The notes under the pieces: model-generated
Seen by the model: only the letters and a program-made list of their open reading frames with translations
What the model was told of the DNA's origin: nothing
Databases searched by the model: none
Program-made: the position numbers and the translations under genes
Assembly (NCBI GenBank): GCA_002695035.1
Contig: NZNU01000018.1
Location: 1 to 39,153 of the forward strand
Origin: Micavibrio sp.
GTDB taxonomy: Bacteria; Pseudomonadota; Alphaproteobacteria; Micavibrionales; Micavibrionaceae
Direction of reading: 5' to 3'
DNA: 39,153 nucleotides
In this document: in pieces, positions 16,149 to 23,729 of the stretch
Numbering within the stretch: position 1 is the stretch's first letter
How the letters are laid out: each line of letters opens with the position of its first letter

Positions 16149-17423
16149 ATGAAACGTGTTGTTATCACAGGTTTAGGTATGGTTTCACCCCTCGGAGCAG
16201 GGGTGTCTCACAATTGGGATAAAATCACATCCGGCACAAGCGGTATCCAGAAAATAAACCGTTTTGATGTGTCTGATATCACATCCCAGGTCGCGGGACT
16301 CGTCCCCTACGCCGATAATGCCGGCGAAAATTCTTACAAATTCCACCCTGATGATGTGGCCTCCCCCAAAGAGCAGAAAAAAGTAGATACTTTTATTCTT
16401 TATGCTTTGGCCGCGGCTGAAGAGGCCGTACAAGATGCAGAGTGGACACCGCAAGACGCGGAAAGTCTTGAGCGCACTGGCGTTATGATCGGCTCGGGCA
16501 TCGGCGGCCTCCAAACAGTTTACGATACATCCATGACCCTGAACGAAAAGGGTCCGCGCCGCGTATCGCCCTTTTCAATCCCTGCGATGCTTATCAATCT
16601 GGCATCCGGTCATGTCTCTATTAAGTATGGCTTTAAAGGCCCAAACCACTCTGTTGTAACAGCCTGCGCAACCGGCACACACGCTATTGGGGATGCAGCG
16701 CGCCTCATTATGCTTGGTGATGCGGATGTAATGGTAGCAGGCGGCGCAGAGGCCGCTGTCAATCGCTTAGGTGTTGCCTGTTTTGCGGCCGCACGAGCGC
16801 TGTCCACATCATATAACGACAGCCCTGAACAAGCCTCCCGCCCGTTTGATGAGGGCCGCGACGGGTTTGTGATCGCTGAAGGTGCTGGTGTAGTTGTTTT
16901 AGAAGAATATGAACACGCCAAAAAGCGTGGTGCGAAAATTTACGGTGAAGTCACAGGTTACGGCCTTTCAGGGGACGCGTACCACATTACATCTCCCGCC
17001 GAAAACGGTGATGGCGGATATCGCGCGATGAAGGCCGCATTGAAAAATGCAGGACTTAATCCGGAAGATATTGATTATATTAACGCACATGGCACATCCA
17101 CACCGCTTGGTGATGGAATTGAATGTACAGCCGTTAAGCGCCTATTCGAGCCCGCACTTGATACGGTCTCCATGTCTTCAACAAAATCTGCTATCGGGCA
17201 TTTGCTTGGTGCGGCAGGGGCCGTTGAGGCCATATACGCGGTAAAGGCAATGGAGACAGGTATTTTGCCGCCGACACTCAATCTTGAAAACATCTCCGAG
17301 CCATGCAAGGGGATTGATCTTGTGCCTTTACAGGCAAAAGAGAAAAAGGTTGATGCCGTATTATCCAACTCCTTTGGTTTTGGCGGCACAAATGCCAGCA
17401 TCGCCATAAAGTCAGTTTCGTAA
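16149..17423 (+). CDS. fabF: 3-oxoacyl-ACP synthase II
   Basis: 424 residues. Condensing enzyme that extends acyl-ACP with malonyl-ACP. The catalytic triad is Cys173 (TACATGTHAIGD), His314 (NAHGTSTPLGD) and His351 (KSAIGHLLGAAG), and the C-terminal GFGGTNAS is also present. Length fits FabF. No clear Shine-Dalgarno sequence is seen; the gene starts 45 bases after acpP, beyond the hairpin. In many related genomes mltG follows directly; here about 3.2 kb of polysaccharide-related genes intervene. Confidence 0.96.
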   Translation: MKRVVITGLGMVSPLGAGVSHNWDKITSGTSGIQKINRFDVSDITSQVAGLVPYADNAGENSYKFHPDDVASPKEQKKVDTFILYALAAAEEAVQDAEWTPQDAESLERTGVMIGSGIGGLQTVYDTSMTLNEKGPRRVSPFSIPAMLINLASGHVSIKYGFKGPNHSVVTACATGTHAIGDAARLIMLGDADVMVAGGAEAAVNRLGVACFAAARALSTSYNDSPEQASRPFDEGRDGFVIAEGAGVVVLEEYEHAKKRGAKIYGEVTGYGLSGDAYHITSPAENGDGGYRAMKAALKNAGLNPEDIDYINAHGTSTPLGDGIECTAVKRLFEPALDTVSMSSTKSAIGHLLGAAGAVEAIYAVKAMETGILPPTLNLENISEPCKGIDLVPLQAKEKKVDAVLSNSFGFGGTNASIAIKSVS

Positions 17424-17434
17424 ATTTACCTAAA

Positions 17435-18667
17435 CTATCCCTTGTTAATGAAGAAATCCAATCGGTGATCAAGCTCGCGGTTTTGGCTCTCGCGTTGCGC
17501 TGGCTTAAAGAAAGCATAGGAATAGCTGAGTGCCAGAAACACCCAAAAACCTGTATTTCTGAAATTCTGGTGCGTCAGCCCATATAGTATAATCGGGATC
17601 AGCAATGCGCCGTAATATATAGGTAGCCTTCTAAACACCATGGCAAGAAACGTAAAGAACAGCGTGAAGCCTATAATGCCATACGAAAACAAAATTGTAG
17701 CGATACCGGAGTGCAGTTCTTGACGCGCATTAAAGCGGTAATGCGCGCCTTCACCTGCACCTGCTATCAGATATTGGGGGTAGTCGATAAGGCGGGAATA
17801 GCCGCGGACACGCGCACTGTCATCTCTATCATCGCCGATTTTAGAAAGCCTGTTGCTAACCGCCTCGATACTGTCTGCATTGGTAATCAGTATGCTGATC
17901 TCGCCCGGGGCAGTAACCTTGGTAATGATTAGTGCCGCAAGCCCAAGCATAAACAAGGCCTTAAGACGTTTATTTGCCACAGGTGAAAATGCCATAAAGA
18001 CAACCACAAGGCCGAACGTAATGAGGCCGGCCTTGGAAAGGGCTTCAGCCTGAACAAACGCCAACATTGAGAACAGAGCCATATCAAAAAGATTTAACGA
18101 GCTGGATCTTTTAAGAACGATCAGAATGCACGCCATCAGAAGCGACCAGTAAGCCAGCTGGTTCGGATTATTGAATGTACCGGTATGGCGGGGCCCGCTC
18201 GAATCCAGAAAGAGAACATACAAAAACTGCATAACCGTAATTATGGCCACACAAATGTACGTGGCCTGGTTCATCGTATATGGGGCCCGCCGAAACAGAA
18301 AAATGACAAAGCAAAATGCAAGGAAGTTAAAAATATAAAATGCGCTACTCAGAAGAAAGAGCGTGTCCAGCGTAAATGCATAATATGTCAGGTTAACCAC
18401 AAATGTCAGTATAGCAAACGCCCCGCCTAATAAATAAGCAGAGTCGAGTTTCGGTTCAGGCAATAAGGCCGACAGAATGACCATAGGGAACAAGCCCAAG
18501 ACCAGCACCATATCTGCCGGCTGTGGCATGCCGCTATAAAAGACGTAAAACGGGGACAGCAAAAGGTAAGAAATCCATACAACAAGCAAGTAGCCGGGCA
18601 ACGCGCGGGAGATGCCTCGCGTATCACGTGCATCTTTATAGGCATTATACAACTTGATTTGCTTCAT
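17435..18667 (-). CDS. O-antigen polymerase/ligase-like membrane protein (paralog 1)
   Basis: 410 residues, about ten to eleven membrane helices, of the Wzy/WaaL type. The family joins undecaprenyl-linked repeat units to each other (polymerase) or to lipid A core or another acceptor (ligase) on the periplasmic face. Characteristic segments are GTFNNPNQLAYW (163-174), the GAGEG loop at 303-307 and ELHSGIATILFSYGIIG from 317, where Wzy_C-type proteins have their second large periplasmic loop. It is a close paralog of the next gene upstream; the upstream stop (TAA) abuts this ATG, so they are translationally coupled. It converges on fabF with 11 bases between stops. Sequence cannot decide polymerase versus ligase. 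Confidence 0.8.
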   Translation of the reverse strand: MKQIKLYNAYKDARDTRGISRALPGYLLVVWISYLLLSPFYVFYSGMPQPADMVLVLGLFPMVILSALLPEPKLDSAYLLGGAFAILTFVVNLTYYAFTLDTLFLLSSAFYIFNFLAFCFVIFLFRRAPYTMNQATYICVAIITVMQFLYVLFLDSSGPRHTGTFNNPNQLAYWSLLMACILIVLKRSSSLNLFDMALFSMLAFVQAEALSKAGLITFGLVVVFMAFSPVANKRLKALFMLGLAALIITKVTAPGEISILITNADSIEAVSNRLSKIGDDRDDSARVRGYSRLIDYPQYLIAGAGEGAHYRFNARQELHSGIATILFSYGIIGFTLFFTFLAMVFRRLPIYYGALLIPIILYGLTHQNFRNTGFWVFLALSYSYAFFKPAQRESQNRELDHRLDFFINKG

Positions 18668-19867
18668 TTATTCCCTCGCCTTATTTGCGAGTTTACCTTT
18701 TTTCACAGTTTCCGTATAGACCCCTTTGTCTTTAAAAAAATGTCCCGCATAGGCCACAGCCAAGAAAATCCAGAAAAAGCTGAACCTTATATTCTGGTGT
18801 GTCAGGCCAAACAGGAATATAGGGACCAGCAGCGCTGTGTAGAAGAATGATAACCTGTAAAAAGCAGAGGCAAGAAACGCGATAAAAAATCCGAATCCGA
18901 AAATGCCGTAGCTGAAAAGCAGTGTAGCTATGCCCGAATGTAATTCCTGCCGGCCAAAGCGATAATATGCGCCTTCCCCCGCACCAATTAAAAGGTAACC
19001 CGGATATTCCACAAGTCTCATATACCCGCGCGCCTCAGGCGTATCATCGCTCTGTTTTCCAAATGTTCCCAGTCTTTTTGAGACAGCATCTACCGCATCA
19101 AAGCCCATAAAAAAATCATATATTTTGGGGGCATTTCCCACGTAAGAAATGGAAAAAAGGGCTGCAAAAAGCAAAACAAAATACCTGTAGCGTCGGGGCA
19201 TGTTTGGCGAGAACACGAACATGAAGAAAAGAAGAAAAAACACAACTATTCCTGCTTTGGAAAGAGCCAGCATCTGCATGTATGTCAAAATCGCAAAGGC
19301 CGCCAAGTCAATAATCGTAAATCTCATTCGCCTTTTTAAAACCAGGAGCATGGCCGCAGTCAGAACGCACCAATACGCAAGTTGGTTGGATCTGTTAAAA
19401 GTACCGCTGGCGCGCACATCATCGTTATCAGGGAAAAGCAAAAGCACAAACAACTGGAACACAATCATGACCAGCAGGGTTTTATAGGTTGTTAGATTCA
19501 TGCGCTCAGGATCGCGATCAAATAACATCACCACAAACATGAAAATAAAGAAATTAAAAAGGTAGATAAAAGAGTGCAGGGCAAATTTTATGTCGGGTAT
19601 AAAAAAATAATGGATAAAGTTAATTGTAAACGTCAACCCGACAAACATCGCTCCAAAGACATAAACTGAGCGAATTTCCTTTTGAAAATTTAATAATGTC
19701 AGCGCAAAATACAGACAAATCGCAAAAAATATGAGAATATCTGCTGGTTGCGGATATCCGCTTTTGAATAAATAAAATGGTGAAAGAAATAAATATATGG
19801 CCCAAACCCATATGAAAGAGGTAGGCGCTTTATGCGACGAATGTAAAAAAGGTGACTCCGGAAGCAT
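18668..19867 (-). CDS. O-antigen polymerase/ligase-like membrane protein (paralog 2)
   Basis: 399 residues, about ten to eleven membrane helices. Matches paralog 1 over its full length, most strongly in the blocks GTFNRSNQLAYW, LALSKAG, LIGAGEGAYYRF, QELHSGIATLLFSYGI and GLTHQN. The pair must come from a local duplication or have been acquired together. The start at 19867 makes its 5' end overlap that of the divergent transglutaminase-like gene by 71 bases. There is no other Met before the first helix and no strong ribosome site, so the true start of one or both genes may be a non-ATG codon. One copy may polymerise and the other ligate; this is inference. Confidence 0.8.
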   Translation of the reverse strand: MLPESPFLHSSHKAPTSFIWVWAIYLFLSPFYLFKSGYPQPADILIFFAICLYFALTLLNFQKEIRSVYVFGAMFVGLTFTINFIHYFFIPDIKFALHSFIYLFNFFIFMFVVMLFDRDPERMNLTTYKTLLVMIVFQLFVLLLFPDNDDVRASGTFNRSNQLAYWCVLTAAMLLVLKRRMRFTIIDLAAFAILTYMQMLALSKAGIVVFFLLFFMFVFSPNMPRRYRYFVLLFAALFSISYVGNAPKIYDFFMGFDAVDAVSKRLGTFGKQSDDTPEARGYMRLVEYPGYLLIGAGEGAYYRFGRQELHSGIATLLFSYGIFGFGFFIAFLASAFYRLSFFYTALLVPIFLFGLTHQNIRFSFFWIFLAVAYAGHFFKDKGVYTETVKKGKLANKARE

Positions 19868-20597
19868 CAGGTTGGTCTTGCTCTTTCTGGCGTTGTCATG
19901 CGTCGGGCTGCTGGTTTTGTTTATTCATAAGGTTGACACAAACATAACTTCGGCGGACAGGGCTGCCCTGCAATCGATGTTTGATAAAGGTGATTATACT
20001 ATATCAGACCTTTCCGATACAGGTCTTTTCGAAGAACAAGTTAAGGCCATACGCGCTGTCCAGGATTCTGTTCTGAACGCCTCACCGACATTAAAAAAAA
20101 TCCCTGTTAAACAGGAGCGGGAGCCCGCCGACTTGCTTGAAGAGGGTCATGGCCAGTGCAGCGACCGCGCACGGGCAATTGAAAAAGCCCTTTTGATGCT
20201 GGACTATAATGTAAGATACGCCTCTCTTTTCAGCCGTGATAAAACTTTCATACCACCAGAAACAATGGCGATTGACAGCGGCAATGATCTTCGTTCGCAT
20301 GCAGTGGTCGAGGTCGAAACAGAAAAAGGATGGCTTATAGTCGACACAAATACCCGGTGGATATCACTTACCTCTTCCGGTCAGCCTGTAAGTCTGGCCG
20401 AGCTTCATGACCGTGCCGGCAACACCAGCTATAATTGGGACAGCGGGAATAAGGGCGAGATCTACTGGCTGATGAAGCGACCTTTTTCTTATGTTTATGG
20501 ACTTTATTCACGTCATGGTATGTTTTATCCCCCCTACACACCCTATATACCTGACATAAATTATAAACAGTTTATCTTTGACAACATTACGGATTGA
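19797..20597 (+). CDS. Membrane-anchored transglutaminase-like (papain-fold) protein
   Basis: 266 residues. A cytosolic N-terminus is followed by one membrane helix at about 24-43 and a periplasmic domain. The spacing of GHGQCSDRARA (Cys121), LRSHAVVEVE (His168) and GWLIVDTN (Asp183) matches the Cys-His-Asp triad of the transglutaminase-like superfamily, whose bacterial members are mostly cysteine peptidases, amidases or peptide cross-linkers. The C-terminal 60 residues are rich in Tyr and Pro. It lies directly before mltG (six bases apart), so both are probably co-transcribed, and it diverges from two Wzy-like genes. It may process an envelope protein or peptide linked to polysaccharide. The start is uncertain: ATGs at 19797 and 19812 lie inside the opposing gene. 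Confidence 0.65.
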   Translation: MAQTHMKEVGALCDECKKGDSGSIRLVLLFLALSCVGLLVLFIHKVDTNITSADRAALQSMFDKGDYTISDLSDTGLFEEQVKAIRAVQDSVLNASPTLKKIPVKQEREPADLLEEGHGQCSDRARAIEKALLMLDYNVRYASLFSRDKTFIPPETMAIDSGNDLRSHAVVEVETEKGWLIVDTNTRWISLTSSGQPVSLAELHDRAGNTSYNWDSGNKGEIYWLMKRPFSYVYGLYSRHGMFYPPYTPYIPDINYKQFIFDNITD

Positions 20598-20603
20598 ATA
20601 AAT

Positions 20604-21605
20604 ATGCGCGGCTTTCTAGGTTTTATATCTCTGCTTTTTCTAACCGCCTTTCTGGCGGCGGCCGGCGTCTTGTTTGGTCTTCACCTCTATTCGGATACAG
20701 GTCCGCTCAGTCAGGAAAAATTTGTGATTATAGCCCCGGGCTCAGGCGTTAGCACGATTGCAGCCACGCTGGATTCGGAAAATGTCATTTCTTCTCCCCT
20801 GCTGTTCAAAATAGCTGTACGCCTGTCAGAGAAGCAGTCAAAACTGCAAGCTGGTGAATATAAATTTGAGCGGGGCATATCTATGGACCGCGTTATCGAT
20901 AAAATCGCCAGCGGTGATATTTTTGTCCGGCAGGTGACAATACCCGAGGGTAAAACCAGCTATGAAACCGTGCAGATTTTAAAGGCGCATGATGGCTTGA
21001 AAAAATCCGAAACCAAAGAATTGAGTATACCTGATGAAGGCAGCTTATTGCCCGGAACATACAGATATCAATCTGGTGACACAGCACGGGCCATAATTGA
21101 AAAAATGCGCAGCGGCATGGAAACTGCCTTAAATACAGCTTGGGAAAAGCGCGCAGGCAATTTGCCACTGAACAACAAACAAGAAGCATTGATACTTGCC
21201 TCCATTATTGAAAAAGAAACGGGCGCGCCGGAAGAGCGGCGACGCGTTGCCGGCGTCTTTATTAACCGTCTTGAGAAAGGCATGCTATTGCAGACCGATC
21301 CAACAGTTATATACGGGTTAACTGAGGGCAGGCACGCACAAGACGGTGAAGGGCCCCTAAACAGGCGTTTACTGACCAGAGATTTAAGAAAAGATACGCC
21401 TTATAATACCTATATGAATGAGGGGCTTCCTCCCGGGCCGATTTGCAATCCCGGCAAAGAATCGATCGAAGCGGCTCTTAACCCTGAACGACATGACTAT
21501 TTTTATTTCGTCGCAGACGGCACCGGCGGTCATGCCTTTTCAAAGACGCTGGATGAACATAACAGGAATGTTGCCAAGTGGCGTAAAATCAGGTCAGGAC
21601 AATAA
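20604..21605 (+). CDS. mltG: Endolytic murein transglycosylase MltG
   Basis: 333 residues. An N-terminal membrane helix (about 7-27) is followed by a LysM-like region and the YceG catalytic domain. The diagnostic block runs from LASIIEKETG (about 198-207, catalytic glutamate in EKE, 203-205) to QTDPTVIYGL (230-239). MltG cuts nascent glycan strands inside the chain at the inner membrane and so sets strand length with the class A synthases. Length fits the family. It follows the transglutaminase-like gene by six bases and converges on the HYTS-motif gene. In related genomes mltG often lies directly after fabF. Confidence 0.94.
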   Translation: MRGFLGFISLLFLTAFLAAAGVLFGLHLYSDTGPLSQEKFVIIAPGSGVSTIAATLDSENVISSPLLFKIAVRLSEKQSKLQAGEYKFERGISMDRVIDKIASGDIFVRQVTIPEGKTSYETVQILKAHDGLKKSETKELSIPDEGSLLPGTYRYQSGDTARAIIEKMRSGMETALNTAWEKRAGNLPLNNKQEALILASIIEKETGAPEERRRVAGVFINRLEKGMLLQTDPTVIYGLTEGRHAQDGEGPLNRRLLTRDLRKDTPYNTYMNEGLPPGPICNPGKESIEAALNPERHDYFYFVADGTGGHAFSKTLDEHNRNVAKWRKIRSGQ

Positions 21606-21618
21606 GGCCTTCTAAACC

Positions 21619-22155
21619 TTAGGGCTGCGGCGGGTTTATATCCTCAGATTGCATCTTGGCAAGAGCGCGTGCAGGAACAGGAATTTCACGAATGCGCGAT
21701 ACAGGCATATCGTTAAAGCAGATGATTTCAGGATATTTGATCCCTTTTAAATCACTCTTGGATTTGTAACGGCGCATAGAGCTTTCATAATTGGTCATAT
21801 CAGGAAAGCGTTTTCCCTCAATATCTTTCAAAAAACCTGCCCAGTCAGCAACCCAGACATCGTCAGCATCGTCCAGTTCTATTTCGAGTAAAACCAGCTC
21901 GTCCCCATCCGCGCAGCGATTGAAGAGATAACCCAGACCATAGCGGTCTGCTTTATAAGCATCCCATTCTTTCGGTAATTTATCAGGCATGGCCCAGAAA
22001 GCTTTTTTTAAGACCTTGGTCATGTCATCAGAATGATCCGGGTGAAAGGCATTAATGCCATAGCTGGTACTTATGCCGCCATCCGGATGCTTATCCGTTG
22101 GCTGCATATTTTCCCACTTGCCCCTGCTCGTGTAGTGATATACTTTCATTGCCAT
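21619..22155 (-). CDS. Hypothetical protein with N-terminal HYTS motif, possibly ADP-ribosyltransferase-like
   Basis: 178 residues, soluble, no signal peptide. The N-terminus KVYHYTSRGKW (His7, Tyr8, Thr9, Ser10) and the later PEIICFNDMPVSRI recall small ADP-ribosyltransferase-fold proteins, which often begin with a Y-H-x-T-S strand holding the NAD-binding histidine and often end with a strand of the form E-x-x-V-x-x-x-I-P. A catalytic glutamate cannot be assigned with certainty. This is an inference from pattern; no family is recognised. Starts at Met1 (22155) and Met3 (22149) are both possible. It is divergent from the 83-residue gene at 22217, 61 bases away, and converges on mltG. Confidence 0.5.
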   Translation of the reverse strand: MAMKVYHYTSRGKWENMQPTDKHPDGGISTSYGINAFHPDHSDDMTKVLKKAFWAMPDKLPKEWDAYKADRYGLGYLFNRCADGDELVLLEIELDDADDVWVADWAGFLKDIEGKRFPDMTNYESSMRRYKSKSDLKGIKYPEIICFNDMPVSRIREIPVPARALAKMQSEDINPPQP

Positions 22156-22216
22156 AATCTTGTACTAAAATATAAGAAAAAACTCAAGTAACATTTACAA
22201 AGCAGGAGCCGCGGTT

Positions 22217-22468
22217 ATGGGCAGAGCCTACCTTTCGACAGAGAAACAATTAAATGGCAATCACATAAAGGATTTGGGGGCCCTGGTAGGTACGCTGCCC
22301 CTTGAAGGCGGTATCCATGAAGGCAGGGAATATTTCAATAAAATAGCCCGCGCTGCGCGCGAGCTACATCCCGACAGTATCGGTATACACAGCGTGAAAG
22401 TTATTTTCAATCCATCCGCCGGGGGAGAACCGATACAGTTTCACGCAGTGCCTTTTAAGTTTGGTTAG
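22217..22468 (+). CDS. Small hypothetical protein
   Basis: 83 residues, soluble. AGGAG lies in a good position before the ATG. No motif is recognised; the second half (SIGIHSVKVIFNP, then PIQFHAVPFKFG) looks like a small beta sheet. It is divergent from the HYTS-motif gene and converges on dps with 13 bases between stops. The ribosome site and normal codon use make it likely to be real. Confidence 0.5.
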   Translation: MGRAYLSTEKQLNGNHIKDLGALVGTLPLEGGIHEGREYFNKIARAARELHPDSIGIHSVKVIFNPSAGGEPIQFHAVPFKFG

Positions 22469-22481
22469 CCATTCCCCGAAG

Positions 22482-22949
22482 TTACTTGGCGGTAGATTTA
22501 AGCATCCATGCAGCCATTTCATGCGCATTTATTAACTCAATCAACATATCAACTGTTGCCTCATCGCCCGCATCTTCTGCATCACGCAGCACAGGGTAAG
22601 TGGCTTTTACAATTTTTTCACGGTCATCAGCCAGAGACTTCACCATAGCCTCTGCCTTTAGAACCTTGGCTTCTTCCTTCAAGTCAGCCTGATCGATCAG
22701 CCCGGCAAAAGTTGTTGGCGCGTAAGCATCAAGCGCACGAATACGCTCGGCAATCTCGTCGGTTGACTCCCAAAGAGCTGTATATTGCTCTTCAAACATT
22801 TCGTGCAGCGCCTTGAACTGCATCCCTTCCACATTCCAGTGATAGCTGTGCGTTTTAAAATACAACACAAAAGTATTGGCCAATACCTTGGTAAGGCCCT
22901 CGACAATCTTCTTATTTGCTTGGCCGCTCATGTAATTTTCTTTAGACAT
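22482..22949 (-). CDS. dps: Dps-family ferritin-like DNA-protection protein
   Basis: 155 residues from the ATG at 22949. Forms twelve-subunit shells that oxidise Fe(II) with peroxide and store iron, protecting DNA during stress. His37, His49, Asp64 and Glu68 have exactly the spacing of the inter-subunit ferroxidase centre of E. coli Dps (H51, H63, D78, E82), inside YHWNVEGMQFKALHEMFE and STDEIAERI. The N-terminus is short (about 18 residues) and has few lysines, so DNA binding may be weak. AAAGGA lies before the 22949 start; the open frame upstream to 23120 overlaps the next gene and is not part of the protein. A perfect dyad lies 39-55 bases upstream. Confidence 0.93.
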   Translation of the reverse strand: MSKENYMSGQANKKIVEGLTKVLANTFVLYFKTHSYHWNVEGMQFKALHEMFEEQYTALWESTDEIAERIRALDAYAPTTFAGLIDQADLKEEAKVLKAEAMVKSLADDREKIVKATYPVLRDAEDAGDEATVDMLIELINAHEMAAWMLKSTAK

Positions 22950-22987
22950 CTTAATATCCTTTCCCAAAAAATCTAATAATGTGTTCG

Positions 22988-23004
22988 AATCCTTAACTAG
23001 GATT
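22988..23004. promoter_or_regulatory. Perfect 17-base dyad upstream of dps, possible operator
   Basis: AATCCT (22988-22993) and AGGATT (22999-23004) form a perfect inverted repeat around five bases, 39-55 bases before the dps start. It is not followed by a T run, so it is not a terminator. It may bind a redox or iron regulator; which one is unknown. Confidence 0.4.
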
Positions 23005-23061
23005 TGTCTGTGTGATTTCAAGCTAAAAACGCATAAATTCCGTTTAAGTTCAAAAACTTGA

Positions 23062-23628
23062 TTATTTTTTAGGCTGTGGCACTGGCGGCGCCACACGGTT
23101 GGCTGGAGAGGTTGGGGCATTGCGCGCTTCTTGTCTTAAACCGCGCTCTGCCGTTTTGGTGAGGGTGATTTCCTTCAAATCCTGCTTTTCGGTAACGGGC
23201 TTAATAGCGCCACCTTGAGAAATATGTTCGCGGTGAACCGGCTGGCCTTTTTCGGCATCTTTTAAGAAAAAAATCATTTCTCTTAATCCGTCACGCGCAG
23301 GATTCATGCGGATTGTATCAATGGCATAAGCAAAATCACCATCATCCTCCAGAACGCCTATCGGTAAAACCCAGGCTTTTGACAATTCCTGCTTGTCCAT
23401 GATGCCCAGCAATATCATTTCCGTCTCGGCCAGAACCGGGGCAAAATCGTCAGATACGGCAACATTCATCTCGAAAGCCTCTGCGAAATCCTTGCCTTTT
23501 GGCGCAAATTCCAGAGTAAGGCTGCTTAACCGCATGTCAAATATGATACCGCTTGGAACATAGTCAAAACCCTCATCACAGACGAGGCCGGGAAAATTTT
23601 TACTGGAAAAGAAAAGATCTATATTCAT
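23062..23628 (-). CDS. Hypothetical protein divergent from the asparagine synthetase gene
   Basis: 188 residues from the ATG at 23628 (MNIDLFFSS). No signal peptide or membrane helix. The first 130 residues are mixed alpha/beta; the last 60 are polar and rich in Pro, Lys and Gln, probably disordered. No family is recognised. An ATG at 23700 would add 24 residues, but a promoter-like TTGGTA-N18-TAAAAT lies within that stretch, so I prefer 23628. It lies upstream of dps on the same strand and is divergent from asnB. Confidence 0.55.
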   Translation of the reverse strand: MNIDLFFSSKNFPGLVCDEGFDYVPSGIIFDMRLSSLTLEFAPKGKDFAEAFEMNVAVSDDFAPVLAETEMILLGIMDKQELSKAWVLPIGVLEDDGDFAYAIDTIRMNPARDGLREMIFFLKDAEKGQPVHREHISQGGAIKPVTEKQDLKEITLTKTAERGLRQEARNAPTSPANRVAPPVPQPKK

Positions 23629-23657
23629 ATCTTTGATATATTTTCTGCTTAGGCTAC

Positions 23658-23687
23658 ATTTTAACATGAGCAGTCCGGTTTTACCAA
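23658..23687 (-). promoter_or_regulatory. Candidate promoter for the gene at 23062-23628
   Basis: On the minus strand TTGGTA (23687-23682, four of six) and TAAAAT (23663-23658, five of six) are 18 bases apart. The predicted transcript starts near 23651, just before the ATG at 23628. It overlaps sequence that would also serve the divergent asnB gene, where a weak TTTACC-N17-TATATA is found at 23680-23708. Confidence 0.35.
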
Positions 23688-23729
23688 AGACTACATGCAA
23701 TATATATAACAGATAAAGGCATTTTGCTT

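Noticed and set aside
22950-23120. N-terminal extension of 57 residues of the Dps frame.
   Set aside because: It overlaps the neighbouring gene, has no similarity to Dps N-termini, and a good ribosome site precedes the ATG at 22949.
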